Below are positions 10,740-22,397 of a stretch of DNA of 64,000 nt, piece by piece. Each line of letters starts with the position of its first letter. The stretch's first letter is position 1. This DNA is from Aspidiotus rigidus (Eukaryota; Arthropoda; Insecta; Hemiptera; Diaspididae). Both the position numbers and the translations under genes were made by a program. Below the pieces are notes generated by a model that saw nothing but the letters and a program-made list of their open reading frames with translations, was not told the origin of the DNA and did no database searches. The stretch spans positions 4,154,001-4,218,000 of the forward strand of contig JAVHKY010000015.1 in NCBI GenBank assembly GCA_035079385.1, written 5' to 3'.

Positions 10740-12395
10740 TTTTTCTAAATGCATTCGCGAGTCCTTTGACGAGGCTGACAAAAAGATAGGAAGGTGTGAA
10801 GTGAGTGTGACCGAGGAGGAAGTCCGAGGGACTGCTTTGTTCCTAATTTGGTCTTCCTGAACTCATACCAGGAGGCGAGGACTTTTTTGAGGTCAGAGAC
10901 TAGAAACCCTCGCCCGCAAAGTCACTTGCAATGACCTACGATCCGGAATCCAATGGAAGGAAACCAATGTCGTGGCAGATGATGAAACGAGCCGCAGAAA
11001 GTGGTTCCATTGAAAAACAGGAGGAAAGCAGTTGACGGCAGAAATTTGAGACGAGAAGAACGAGAGTAGGTAGCCTCCAGCTCAGTGGTGAAAATGGCAG
11101 CGAAATTTTTCAAACTGTGATGAGTGAAGGTGCGTACGATCGAATTTAAGTTTTGGACACTGACTTAGATCCATCTGCACCAGGAGTGGAGGAGAGCTTT
11201 CAAAGAAGTCGCCAGAAGGATCTCTCTTGTCCTTTGCGTTACACATAGGTACTTCTAATTGACATAATACTCGTCTAATGACTCTTTGAGTGTTGAGGAG
11301 AGAGACTGCTTTCTAGCCGCCCCCTCCACTGCGTCTCTGATCAATAAAGCAGAGTAGGTGATCCTAAAATTCTGACAAAATAATAATTCTGATGAATTGT
11401 GTTTGAATATAATATCGTCATTTTTGAGTACTACTGGCAAGATCAAGTCGAATATCTGGAATGGTGGATGGTAGGGTAGGGGTAGAGGTTCTAGTTTCCA
11501 ATATTTACACAGTCGAGATTAGAGAGAGAAAAGGAAAGAATTTTGAGGATGCATAATGCGTGGTTGTATATTGAAACCTGAGAGAATTACTTATTGGAAG
11601 TTGACGATGAGGTCTTAGGGTGGGAGGTTGGCTAGGAGCGTAGAGCACTAGAGGCCGACCTCAATGCTAATGATATTTTAGGGAAGATTTACTCGACTGA
11701 CTGCCTATCAGGGCGCCATAATCTAGTTGTAAGAGGGTTTGACTGTTGTATGGTTGAAGGAGAATTACTGTCAGAACAAAGGATGTTAATAGAATTGCTT
11801 AGCCTCCTGATGGAGAGGTCCAAGAAGTTCAGCGATACAAGGTAATGCCGAGAAAATTTGAGGGAGCAGAGGGGAAATGGGGTTAAGCGGGAAAATCTGT
11901 TTCGGAATATCATCATGATCGTTCCCATACTTTGTCGAGAATTTCCCGCCGGGATCTTATAGATTTTTGTGAGTTTCAACTGTAAGCATCGGCGAAGGGT
12001 CTTTGGATAAGAGGGAAGTTGATGCATTCGACCACAAGAGAGAAGAGGGAGACAATTCTCGACGCCGTTCTGGATACGAAGATGAAAGAAATATCAACCT
12101 TTAATCCACACTGGTAGAGACCTATTTTAGTGGAAACTTTGAAGAAATTGGAGAGATTGCCTCTTTTGTATTTTTCCAATTATTGAATCTTTCGCAAGTT
12201 CCAATATAAGGTAGGCGCACCACTTTCTCATCAAATCAAGTCAAGTAAAGTTTTCTCGATTATGTAGATGTCCTTTTTAATACCTTTGACCGCGCAGGTT
12301 TCATTCGCTTCCCCGTCAGCTTAACTACGGACTCTGAAACTTCGGAATTCAATGCTCGATCGGTTCGTGAGATCTTTAAAATGTTAGTAATTTAA
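10740..12395. other. Intronic sequence, no gene recognised
   Basis: Several short minus-strand open stretches occur, for example 11255-11446 and 11689-12027. They do not join across splice signals I can defend and match no family I recognise. I regard them as chance ORFs or a decayed unknown element. Confidence 0.3.
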
Positions 12396-13258
12396 GGCTA
12401 CCTACATTTGGTCATTGTTGCTCTAAAATTCAGAGACTTTGTAGATACATGAGTCTCTGGAAGACTTCTAAAACTGGGATTCACAGATTTAAAAGAGTCC
12501 ATGGGTACTTGAAAGAATAGAGAAAGAGAGCTTTCTGTGGTCCTAGAATGTGAGTAGCCAAAGGCTACCTACATCAAGTTATTGTTGCTCTAAATTTTAG
12601 AGACCTTGTAGGTACATGAACGGCTAGTGGCGCACTTAGCACTTTGCCACCTTGAAGCTAACCTCAAATCCTCATATCCGCGCCCCTATCTTCGTCTGCA
12701 CGTTTTTCATTTTTCATTTTTTTTCTTGTTTGAAAAATTTACCGCCTGAAGCTTCAGCTTCCTAAGACTATCGGTAAGTATGCCGCTGTGAACGGCTTGG
12801 AGGCTCTTGAAATATAGATTCAAAAGAATATTGGTCGTTTCCAATTCAAGGACTTGGAAGAATAGAGATTTTTGCTGAAATCTCTAGAAGAATGTGACAA
12901 GCCCAAGGCCATCTATATTTGGTCATTTCTGCTCTAAAATTCAGAGACGTTGGAGTTTCATGATCCACTTGGGGGCTCCTGAAACAAGGATTCAAAAGAA
13001 TTTCCTGGACTCCATGAATCGTTTCTAATTCAAGGTCTTGAAAAAATATGGAAAGAAAGCTTTCTCAGATTCCTAGAATATGAGCAGTCCAAGGTTGTCT
13101 ACACCCGTTCATTGTTGCTCTGATATTTAAAGATCTTGTAGGTACATGAACCGCTCGGAGGCTCCTGAAACATGGATTCAAAAGAATTTCTAGGAGTCTA
13201 TTGATCGTTTCTGATTCAAAAACTTAGAAGAGTATGAAAAGAAAGCTTTTCTTAGACG
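12396..13258. repeat. Diverged tandem repeat, unit about 165-185 bp
   Basis: A recurring module contains TTGTTGCTCTAAAATTCAGA, then TTGTAGGTACATGA, then GGATTCAAAAGAATTT, then AAGAAAGCTTTCT, then a TCCTAGAATGTGAG-like stretch. Copies start near 12412, 12575, 12920 and 13103. Spacing is 163 to 183 bp, with an unrelated insert at about 12625-12780. It lies in the last kilobase before the homeobox exon. Confidence 0.6.
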
Positions 13259-13740
13259 TCTTAAAAGTAAAATTTAAGTCAATTCTAATTCTTAGTCATG
13301 AGCAACTTCCTTCACTCTCCTTATGAAAATCATTCCAACAGCGTTTTTCGGGTGGGAATTTTCTGTCATTTCATACGTTCTAAATGAGAAATAAATGTGA
13401 CCTGTCACAAGAAAACCCACCCTAAAGAGTTCAACGAGAAAGAAAACATTTCAATTCAGAACGACCAAAATTATCTTCCTAGGGCTCCTGTGGGGTTTTC
13501 TTGCGACAGATCGTTGTGATCACAAGAAAACCTCTTCTCTACAAAATTTCAAGTCGTTTTCTGAGTTTTGAGAAGAATTTGAAAAATTGAAAAATAGCCG
13601 TTCTCCTGAACAAACTTTGGAACGCTTAGGGGGATTTTCCTGCGATAGGTCACAAATATTTTGAGCTCCCACGTCCACTCGATGTTAAGTCATAACTTCG
13701 CTGAATTTTAAACAATCGTTATTTCATTTTTGTTCTCCAG

Positions 13741-14381
13741 GTTACGGTTTGAATAACCACCAACAGCAACAAGCCAGTCCGGACAGTACATCACCCGGTG
13801 TCACCGATATCACGGACACCGCCAGTACCCCCAGTCTGTTGAATGCTGATTCGTCCGGTACGATGAAGTCGGAGAGCGTAGATTTAGATGACGACATGGA
13901 TGACGACATTGAAGAAGATATCGATAACCAGGATTCGCACAAATCAGTCACCGACCTATCAGCTAATGGTAATGACGGCAGCACTCCTAGCGGTGCTCAC
14001 AAGAAGCGAAAACGACGAGTTCTGTTCAGCAAAGCGCAAACATACGAACTAGAGAGACGGTTTAGGCAGCAACGATATCTATCGGCCCCTGAACGGGAAC
14101 ATCTGGCCTCGATCATCAGGCTAACCCCGACGCAAGTAAAAATTTGGTTTCAAAATCACCGATACAAGACGAAGCGCGCCCAGCAAGAGAAAGGTTTGCA
14201 CATCGACCACCATATCGGTAATAATATGCCATCGCCCCGGCGAGTTGCTGTACCTGTTCTGGTTCGCGATGGAAAACCGTGCACTACTGGCGGCGGAAAA
14301 AATGAACAACAGCAACTTATCATGCCGTCATATACGCATCCTCTTATTCATCCACAAGCACCCCCTAGACCTTGGTGGTAA
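13741..14381 (+). CDS. vnd: vnd/Nkx2.2-type homeobox protein, terminal exon
   Basis: The exon starts after TTCTCCAG at 13740 and reads [10 protein letters not shown] through to a TAA at 14379-14381. It encodes about 212 C-terminal residues of a nuclear, DNA-binding transcription factor. Order: a Gln/Ser/Thr-rich linker, an acidic run ([15 protein letters not shown]), the homeodomain with recognition helix [14 protein letters not shown], the NK2-specific domain [15 protein letters not shown], and a C-terminus ending PRPWW. Tyr at homeodomain position 54 defines the NK2 class. The string [20 protein letters not shown] is the vnd/Nkx2.2 form rather than scarecrow/Nkx2.1. In insects vnd specifies ventral-column neuroblasts. 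No frameshift or missing residue is visible, so the gene looks functional. Confidence 0.9.
14004..14183 (+). other. vnd: Homeobox (60 codons, NK2 class)
   Basis: Homeodomain positions 1-60, beginning [12 protein letters not shown]. Trp48, Phe49, Gln50 and Asn51 of helix 3 are present (WFQN), followed by His52, Arg53 and the diagnostic Tyr54. Arg5 sits in the basic N-terminal arm. NK2 proteins characteristically bind sites with a CAAG core. Confidence 0.92.
14238..14282 (+). other. vnd: NK2-specific domain (NK2-SD)
   Basis: The 15-residue motif [15 protein letters not shown] lies about 18 residues after the homeodomain. It is the conserved post-homeodomain motif of Nkx2 proteins. Confidence 0.9.
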
Positions 14382-15500
14382 TACTGCGTAATGTTCTCCT
14401 TGTTATTGTTTTTTTTTCTCTCTTTTTTCTTGTGCGTAATATATGTAGAATGTTCGTTCAATTAGTGGGTAGGTTTGTTTTTTTTTGTCCAACTGGCGTT
14501 GAAAGAAGTTTGTACGACTACTTTTCATCACCGAGGGCGTGTTATAATGTACCGTAAAATTGGCCAAATTCGTTCTCGGGGTTGAGGTTTTGTTTGCATT
14601 CCCAGGAGAAAGATACACGATGTGTATACGATTGGGGTGGTCGGAGCGAAACTTTTTGAAATAATGCTCGCACTACCGTTAAACGGAAGATAGGGTGAGG
14701 GTTTGGAGACAAAATCACGATATCGCCAATGGTCGTATGCTTTTTTATAACCTCTTCTAACGCCAGTAATGTTTTCAATCCGTAATAATGTTCGAAATTA
14801 TGGAATGAAATTGAGTTACCTTTTTTTGCAAGTATAAATACTTTTCTTTTTTTTTTCTTCTTCGTTAGTTTTAAGTTTACGAAAGAATTAAGTAATCCGG
14901 TAACAATTTGTAGGTAGTTAATTTGTCGATTTCAATGACGAGTGAAGGAAAATAATATTAATATTGTTATCTTTCGTCACAAAGTATACAGAAGTTTTAG
15001 TTTTTTTTTTCTTTTATCTTAAACCATTCGACCAAACTTCGACGTAAAGTGTGAAGTGCCGTCGGGAGTAAAAATATACAACCTTATCATATAATAGACT
15101 GTGACCTTTTGCGTTTTCAACTTTCGATTGAGTTCGATAGAATCAAACTCGTGTTCTCAATAAGTGGATTGTTACGGTAGTTGAAAGACTTCGGATTTTG
15201 TGACGCTATTCGTTTTCTCTCTTCGCTCTTTCTTCAATTTTTTTTCTTTTCTCCTATTTGCCCGTACAAATATCAAAATCCGAACAAATTATCGTTTTAT
15301 CATTTTGTTTCCCTCTTTTGTAGATAAATTTATTTACCGGCAAACTTAGCGAAGTGAAAAAGAACTTGCTAGTCAGACTTATAATTATTTAATAATAATT
15401 CTTACCTTATTTTTTAAGCTTTGACTATTAGTTTATCGATGTTCTTTGTATATAAAAAAATATGAGAAAACGATTTTATATTAAAAAAATTATTTTTCCG
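14382..15500 (+). other. Probable vnd 3' UTR and flank
   Basis: AT-rich, T-tract-rich sequence follows the stop codon with no long ORF. No canonical AATAAA is evident in the first kilobase. The best alternative I see is ATTAAA at 15480-15485, so the 3' end is uncertain. Confidence 0.35.
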
Positions 15501-15910
15501 GGAATCAGATTTGTTTTGCTTTGATTTGAGAAGTTTGAGTCTAATCTCACTCTGAAAATTCGTTTTCCTCGTCAATTTATGAATAATGGAACCATAGAAT
15601 GAAGAATTGGCAATCTTTCGCTATGCATCCAGGGTTTGGTTGCTTTTAAGACTCAGAAAAATTCGGTCACAAGCAAATGAGATGTTTGGGAAGTAGAACG
15701 TTAAAGAAACTTTTTCTTATCTTCGGACTCGGAAAATTTCAACACCATCTTGGAACAGTTTGTTGAAAGTCCGACAAAAATTAGGATGTAGATTTTTTTT
15801 TTCTGAAGTATGAGAACACTGTCCTGTACCTTATCGTTATCCCACATTCAAAGTAGTCATTTTGTCGAAGATCTGGCCAAATATGGAATTAAAACCATTT
15901 TGCTAATGGG

Positions 15911-16153
15911 CTAAATAAGTACGTGAGAAACGACTCCTCCACGTTGCTCAGGCTTGTTTTTCACTGCCTGACCGAGAGCGAGTTGCCCCAAGAAATTTTC
16001 GGTATAGGCTTGTTCCCTTTGGAGCCCGGTCAGAGAAGCATAAACTCCAGGATATCGGCGATCTATCAACATTGAAAGTTCTTGTATCGCCAAAGAATGG
16101 CATTGTTCGTTCGCGATATACCTCCTAACACAGCGGCGTACTGGTTCCAGCAT
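15911..16153 (-). CDS. Orphan ORF, unknown; possible exon or captured fragment
   Basis: An 80-codon minus-strand ORF with unusually protein-like composition (MLEPVRRCVRRYIANEQ near the start, LIDRRYPGVYASLTG in the middle, FLGQLALGQAVKNKPEQRGG near the end). Immediately upstream on the minus strand is CTTACCAG, an acceptor-like string, so it could be a terminal exon. I recognise no family. No partner exon or polyadenylation signal is assigned. It could also be a fragment of an unknown transposon, since a repeat element starts only 60 bp away at 16216. Confidence 0.3.
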   Translation of the reverse strand: MLEPVRRCVRRYIANEQCHSLAIQELSMLIDRRYPGVYASLTGLQREQAYTENFLGQLALGQAVKNKPEQRGGVVSHVLI

Positions 16154-16215
16154 ATTTCTGGTAAGTAGCGCTAGTGGCGTAGTTATGGAAGGGTTTTAGG
16201 TCATCCTCCTAAATT

Positions 16216-16645
16216 TTAACAGGGAACCTGTTTTATGGGGGGCTATTTGAGAAATCTGCCGTGCGCCGTGCGCCGTTTTTATGGGGGGCTTTTTGAGAAA
16301 TTTGCCGTGCGCCGTCCGCCGTCCGGCAAAAAACTTAGAAAAATTTCGACTCTCGAGCCATATATTATAGGAGGGGGACTTGGAAAAATTTCGACTCTCA
16401 AGCTATGTATGATAGGAGGGGACTTAGAAAAATTTCGACCCTCGAGCCATGTATGATAGGAATTTGTCCAAGTCTCCCTTCTATCGTATATAGCTCGAGA
16501 ATCAAAATTTTTCCAAGCCCCTCTCCTATCATATATAGCTCGAGATTCGAGAAAAATTTAGACTCTCAAATGTACTACCTTTATCTAGGTCTAGGCTTCC
16601 TTGAATTCTCAATACCAAATCTCGTTAAGGAAGCCGTCGTTTTTT
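16216..16645 (+). repeat. AACAGGGAACCTGTT element, copy a
   Basis: Starts TTAACAGGGAACCTGTTTTA (AACAGG and CCTGTT are inverted around GAA). It then has a duplicated segment ATGGGGGGCTTTTTGAGAAA with GCCGTGCGCCGT, and several copies of a roughly 43-bp unit containing GGAAAAATTTCGACTCTCGA and CCATATATGATAGGAG. It ends in a conserved tail, GTTAAGGAAGCCGTCG plus a T-run. Related copies lie near 21738, 22020, 54331, 36479 (partial), 58029 (partial) and 63236 (partial). This copy has lost the second AAAACAGGTTCCCTG motif. No coding capacity; class unknown. Confidence 0.65.
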
Positions 16646-17269
16646 GAAATCTTTGTAAAATTTCTGATCTACAAGAAAAAAAAAAGTCTCAACTCCAACT
16701 ACGCCACTGAGCAAGGGGTGGATACAGCTCGCCTCCTTCTTTGCGCGCGCTTTCCATAATTGTATGTAAATATTTGATCAACTATCAAGCTTCTACTTAG
16801 CAAATTACAAATTACATTGGTGTCACCTATGTCGAAATATTTTGGGCCCTAAATATATCAAATGTCTTTGGTACATCATAGAATGGCGCAAACGCAAAGG
16901 CGCACATCGCCTGAGTTGCTTCTAGATCAATCGTCTGCATTGTTTTACAAGCAGTCAAAATTTGAAGACCCTAGCTTGGCACAGTTCTAAAAATACTGTG
17001 ACACAATTGAAATAACTTTTACAGACAACATTAATAATTAGAGTATTGCCGCTGAAAATTTCAGGTTTGCCTTATACTTACAAACTTGAAAAACTTTGCT
17101 TTTGGCCTTTGGAAAAATTCAGCTGATGTTTGGCTGATCAATGATATGAACAAATGTGAGTTCCGATGATACAATCAGGAGAATTAGGGCTTTGCCATAT
17201 TTATGGAAGATACCTATTCTCTAGTTCACCCCACGGGGTGACTGCACGTTTACTTTCCCACATTTTGTA
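16646..17269. other. Spacer, no gene seen
   Basis: Unique AT-rich sequence between the repeat element and the satellite array. No ORF, repeat or RNA gene recognised. Confidence 0.4.
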
Positions 17270-20200
17270 CTTACTAACACCAGCATAAACATGTTCAAGT
17301 TTATGTCTATTCAAAATACTGTCTAATTTTGTACTATTATAAAAGTAGGTGGAGCTACCATCAACACATCACCCTGGTATGATGTTCAAACATACCCCGC
17401 CATCTTATAGTTTACTTACCACAATAAGATATTATGGGTTTCTACAGCCTACAATAATAGAGTCCACTACTAAATGATATTACAAGCGATGTGGGTTGCC
17501 TAAGGGAATCAGAAGGGCTGATGATTGAATCTGAACATGATACCAGCATAACTGTTATACTCTCCTAATACTTTAGGTGTTTTTTGGGCCTTGTAGTGTG
17601 CGTAAATATTTACTCACACTTCTTTAAAATCGTGCAAATATATGAAAAGTTATATGATATGTCTTTTCATATATTTGCATGATTTTAAAGAAGTGTGAGT
17701 AAATATTTACGCACACTACAAGGCCCAAAAAATACCTAAAGTATTAGGAGTGTATAACAGTCATGCTGGTATCATGTTCATATTCCATTTATGCCCTGCC
17801 ATTGTATATTTACTAATACAAACACACAAGTTCAAACCTAATGTGTTCAAAATATTGTCTGATTTTGTAGTATTATAAGGCAACCATCAACACAATGCCC
17901 TGGTATAATGTTCAAACATGCCCCGCTATCTTGTATTACTTTACCACAACAAGGTATGGCTTTTTACAGCCTACAATAATACAGTGTACTACTAAATGAT
18001 ATTACAAGCGGTGTGGGTTGCCTAAGGGAATCAGAAGGGCTGATGATTGAATCTGAACATAATACCAGCATAACTGTTATACTCTCCTAATACTTTGGGT
18101 GTTTTTTGGGCCTTGTAGTGTGAGTAAATATTTACTCACACTTCTTTAAAATCATGCAAATATATGAAAAGTTATATGATATGTCTTTTCATATATTTGC
18201 ACGATTTTAAAGAAGTGTGAGTAAATATTTACGCACACTACAAGGCCCAAAAAATACCTAAAGTATTAGGAGAGTATAACAGTCATGCTAGTATCATGTT
18301 CATATTCCATTTATGTATATTTACTAATACAAACACACAAGTTCAAACCTAATGTGTTCAAAATATTGTCTGATTTTGTAGTATTATAAGGCAACCATCA
18401 ACACAATGCCCTGGTATAATGTTCAAACATGCCCCGCTATCTTGTATTACTTTACCACAACAAGGTATGGCTTTTTACAGCCTACAATAATACAGTGTAC
18501 TACTAAATGATATTACAAGCGGTGTGGGTTGCCTAAGGGAATCAGAAGGGCTGATGATTGAATCTGAACATAATACCAGCATAACTGTTATACTCTCCTA
18601 ATACTTTGGGTGTTTTTTGGGCCTTGTAGTGTGAGTAAATATTTACTCACACTTCTTTAAAATCATGCAAATATATGAAAAGTTATATGATATGTCTTTT
18701 CATATATTTGCACGATTTTAAAGAAGTGTGAGTAAATATTTACGCACACTACAAGGCCCAAAAAATACCTAAAGTATTAGGAGAGTATAACAGTCATGCT
18801 AGTATCATGTTCATATTCCATTTATGTATATTTACTAATACAAACACACAAGTTCAAACCTAATGTGTTCAAAATATTGTCTGATTTTGTAGTATTATAA
18901 GGCAACCATCAACACAACGCCCTGGTATAATGTTCAAACATGCCCCGCTATCTTGTATTACTTTACCACAACAAGGTATGGCTTTTTACAGCCTACAATA
19001 ATACTACTAAATGATATTGCAAGCAATGTGGGTTGCCTAAGGGAATCAGAAGGGCTGATGATTGAATCTGAACATAATACCAGCATAACTGTTATACTCT
19101 CCTAATACTTTAGGTGTTTTTTGGGCCTTGTAGTGTGCGTAAATATTTACTCACACTTCTTTAAAATCGTGCAAATATATGAAAAGTTATATGATATGTC
19201 TTTTCATATATTTGCATGATTTTAAAGAAGTGTGAGTAAATATTTACGCACACTACAAGGCCCAAAAAATACCTAAAGTATTAGGAGTGTATAACAGTCA
19301 TGCTGGGAACATGTTCATATTCCATTTATGCCCTGCCATTGTATATTTACTAATACAAACACACAAGTTCAAACCTAATGTGTTCAAAATATTGTCTGAT
19401 TTTGTAGTATTATAAGGCAACCATCAACACAATGCCCTGGTATAATGTTCAAACATGCCCCGCTATCTTGTATTACTTTACCACAACAAGGTATGGCTTT
19501 TTACAGCCTACAATAATACAGTGTACTACTAAATGATATTACAAGCGGTGTGGGTTGCCTAAGGGAATCAGAAGGGCTGATGATTGAATCTGAACATAAT
19601 ACCAGCATAACTGTTATACTCTCCTAATACTTTGGGTGTTTTTTGGGCCTTGTAGTGTGAGTAAATATTTACTCACACTTCTTTAAAATCATGCAAATAT
19701 ATGAAAAGTTATATGATATGTCTTTTCATATATTTGCACGATTTTAAAGAAGTGTGAGTAAATATTTACGCACACTACAAGGCCCAAAAAATACCTAAAG
19801 TATTAGGAGAGTATAACAGTCATGCTAGTATCATGTTCATATTCCATTTATGTATATTTACTAATACAAACACACAAGTTCAAACCTAATGTGTTCAAAA
19901 TATTGTCTGATTTTGTAGTATTATAAGGCAACCATCAACACAACGCCCTGGTATAATGTTCAAACATGCCCCGCTATCTTGTATTACTTTACCACAACAA
20001 GGTATGGCTTGTTACAGCCTACAATAATACAGTGTACTACTAAATGATATTACAAGCGGTGTGGGTTGCCTAAGGGAATCAGAAGGGCTGATGATTGAAT
20101 CTGAACATAATACCAGCATAACTGTTATACTCTCCTAATACTTTGGGTGTTTTTTGGGCCTTGTAGTGTGAGTAAATATTTACTCACACTTCTTTAAAAT

Positions 20201-20860
20201 CATGCAAATATATGAAAAGTTATATGATATGTCTTTTCATATATTTGCATGATTTTAAAGAAGTGTGAGTAAATATTTACGCACACTACAAGGCCCAAAA
20301 AATACCTAAAGTATTAGGAGAGTATAACAGTCATGCTAGTATCATGTTCATATTCCATTTATGTATATTTACTAATACAAACACACAAGTTCAAACCTAA
20401 TGTGTTCAAAATATTGTCTGATTTTGTAGTATTATAAGGCAACCATCAACACAACGCCCTGGTATAATGTTCAAACATGCCCCGCTATCTTGTATTACTT
20501 TACCACAACAAGGTATGGCTTTTTACAGCCTACAATAATACTACTAAATGATATTGCAAGCAATGTGGGTTGCCTGAGGGAATCAGAAGGGATGATGATC
20601 GAGTCTCTTAACATTATTTTTGTCTTTGTGGTGTGAGTAAATAATTATTATTTACTCATACTTCTTCAATGTGCAGCAAATATATGGAATGACATATTAT
20701 ATAACTTGTCATATATTTGTTCCAAATAAACAAAGTCAAATGCAGCAAATGTACAATAATATTGATTATGTCTTGTCATATATTTGCTGTATTATGAGGT
20801 AGTGTAAGTAAATATGTATTCACACTACAAGGGCAATAACCAGCTGATAATAGTAAAAGC
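17270..20860. repeat. Satellite array with trimeric higher-order repeat and long palindromes
   Basis: Six monomers can be anchored on TCTCCTAATA at 17561, 18083, 18594, 19098, 19620 and 20131. Their spacings are 522, 511, 504, 522 and 511 bp. Variants repeat every third unit: ATGCCCTGCCATTG is only in units 1 and 4, and the short AATACTACTAAATGATATTG form is only in units 3 and 6. This gives a 1537-bp higher-order unit present twice. Each monomer contains an inverted repeat of about 250 nt (17531-17780 in the first), with outer arms from TGAACATGATACCAGCAT inward to ATATATGAAAAG. Monomers at both edges (17270-17530 and 20600-20860) are strongly diverged, as is usual for satellite borders. No protein is encoded. 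Confidence 0.9.
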
Positions 20861-20944
20861 ACAATACCATGCCTTTGTAATTTTTTTGGTGGTAATAATA
20901 CTTTCTAGTCTTGAAAGTACTTTCCACCCACCTTTTTCCTGCAA

Positions 20945-21185
20945 GGTGTAGAAATTGCAATCAAGAAAGTGATGAAGTATCTGGGCATCTGCTTTGATTC
21001 AAAGCTGAGCTTCAGGCAATTGGAAAAGGCAGGCAGGCTAATGATCTACCTGGGCCGTCTGATGACAAACCTAGGAGGGCCGAGGGAATCAAGTAGAAGG
21101 ACCATGATGAGCACTGTATTATCAATACTCTTGTATGGTGCCCCAGTATGGGCCGACTCCATAGCAAAGAGTCGCACTCCGGTGT
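20945..21185 (+). pseudogene. R1-like LINE reverse transcriptase fragment
   Basis: The translation MMKYLGICFDSKLSFRQ, followed by LGGPRESSRRTMMSTVLSIL and LYGAPVW, is the same region (RT thumb and beyond) as in the R1-like LINE at 29928-31808. It is truncated on both sides and has lost about ten codons after SFRQ. Inactive. Confidence 0.75.
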
Positions 21186-21379
21186 GTTAGTGCCCTCCAA
21201 ACAGTCTTGACAGTCTGCAACCGCCTTCTTGCACATGTGTTGGCAACATTTCTGCCATTACAGTTCTCCTAAGCAACAAATCAGTGAGAAGAAGGATGTA
21301 ACTTGCAAGCCATGTTGTTCACAAAAACTATCTTAGTAGAATTTTGCCTACACAAGTGCTAGCAAACAAACAAAAACAT

Positions 21380-21710
21380 AATGTGCTTTATCACAGTTTG
21401 CAAACAGAGGACTTAGCTTTCAGCTTCATAAAACAGAAGAGGCTTCTGTAGAAGAAGACTTGAACATTTCAAGCTTCGACTTCTATCAAGAGAAACTTGC
21501 AGCCCATGTGGTGAGCTGCTCGGGGTTGCCTTCATTAACTTTGTTAATTGAGGCAAACAGGGAACCTGTTGTATGGGACTCACTATTGTCATTCCTATAC
21601 AGCTTGAACTTTGTTTTTCACCATCTTGATGGATAAATAAATAAATAAATATCAATAAAATGAATGAATAATTAATTTAATAAAAAATAAATAAATAAAC
21701 AATACGCAAT
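21380..21710 (+). mobile_element. 3' end of an unassigned LINE with TAAA-repeat tail
   Basis: Sequence ending CACCATCTTGATGGATAAAT runs into a (TAAA)n simple repeat (21634-21710). Such short tandem tails are typical of LINE 3' ends. An isolated AACAGGGAACCTGTT motif lies at 21556-21570. No coding domain remains. Confidence 0.4.
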
Positions 21711-21737
21711 ACGGATATTCTAAGCTAACAGCCAAAT

Positions 21738-22018
21738 TAGAACCTCCTATTGCATATAACTCGAAAGTATCCCCTCGTAGCATATATAGCTCGAAAGTGG
21801 AAATTTTTCCAAGTCCCTGACCACGACTAAGGACTGGAAAGTCGAAATTTTAATAATAGAAAACAAATGTCTTGTAATTATGAGGAAGCCCTTCAACTCA
21901 GTCGAAATTTTTCCAAGTCCAAGTTCTTTATCAGGGTAGGTCAGTTTTCGCTGGACACCACACGGCGCACGGCGTACGGCAAATTTTCCAAAAACTCTCC
22001 TATGAAACACATTATCCG
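21738..22018 (-). repeat. AACAGGGAACCTGTT-family element, diverged copy
   Basis: On the minus strand it has the same order as copy a: GGAAAATTTGCCG, CGCCGTGCGCCGTGTGG, CAGCGAAAACTG, then diverged GGAAAAATTTC units with CATATATGCTACGAGGGG. It lies immediately beside a second copy in the same orientation. Confidence 0.5.
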
Positions 22019-22019
22019 T

Positions 22020-22397
22020 TAAAAACGACGGCTTCCTTAACGAAGTTAAACGAGGAACGCAGGGAACCTGTTTTATGAGTCGAATGGGATTTGGTATTGA
22101 AAATTCAAGGAAGCCTAGACCTAGATAAAGATAGTATAAAGAAGGCCTAAAGAAGGCCTAGACCTACTATAAGCCTATCATAATATAGTTTGAGAATCTA
22201 AATTTTTCTCGCTCGAGAGTTGAAATTTTTCCAAGTTCCTCTCCTATCATATATAGCTCGAGAGTCGAAATTTTTCCAAGTCCCTCTCCTATCATATATG
22301 GCTCGAGGGTCGAAATTTTTCCACGTTTTTCGCTGGACGGCGGACAGCGCACGCCAGATTTCTCAAATAGCCCCCCATAAAACAGGTTCCCTGTTAA
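22020..22397 (-). repeat. AACAGGGAACCTGTT element, copy b (complete)
   Basis: The most complete copy. On the minus strand it runs from TTAACAGGGAACCTGTTTTA (22378-22397) through GGGGGGCTATTTGAG, three roughly 43-bp GGAAAAATTTCGAC units, and TCAATACCAAATCCCATTCG. It then reaches AAAACAGGTTCCCTGCGTTC and the tail TTAACTTCGTTAAGGAAGCC, ending GTCGTTTTT. The two CAGGGAACCTG motifs form terminal inverted repeats, with a further tail of about 40 nt outside the second. The PLE-A copy starts about 400 bp away. Confidence 0.65.

Larger units (their letters stand above)
841..13740 (+). other. vnd: Large vnd intron (12.9 kb)
   Basis: Bounded by GTAAGT at 841 and TTTTTGTTCTCCAG ending at 13740, a good polypyrimidine acceptor. 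It contains several transposon relics and repeats listed separately. Stretches at 841-2265, 6630-8630 and 10720-12395 contain no gene I can recognise. In other insects vnd introns carry neural-column enhancers, so unique sequence here is a place to look for conserved non-coding elements, but nothing in the sequence alone proves one. Confidence 0.7.

Noticed and set aside
10922..12179. Cluster of minus-strand ORFs that might be a nested gene in the vnd intron
   Set aside because: They do not connect through convincing splice sites and carry no domain I recognise; kept only as unassigned sequence.
20580..20620. TTAGG-like strings as an interstitial telomere
   Set aside because: CCTAATACTTTAGG motifs are not tandem pentamers; they are part of the palindromic monomer.
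17270..20860. Regular array could be a CRISPR
   Set aside because: Units are 504-522 bp with no short spacer-repeat structure, in eukaryotic DNA; it is a satellite.
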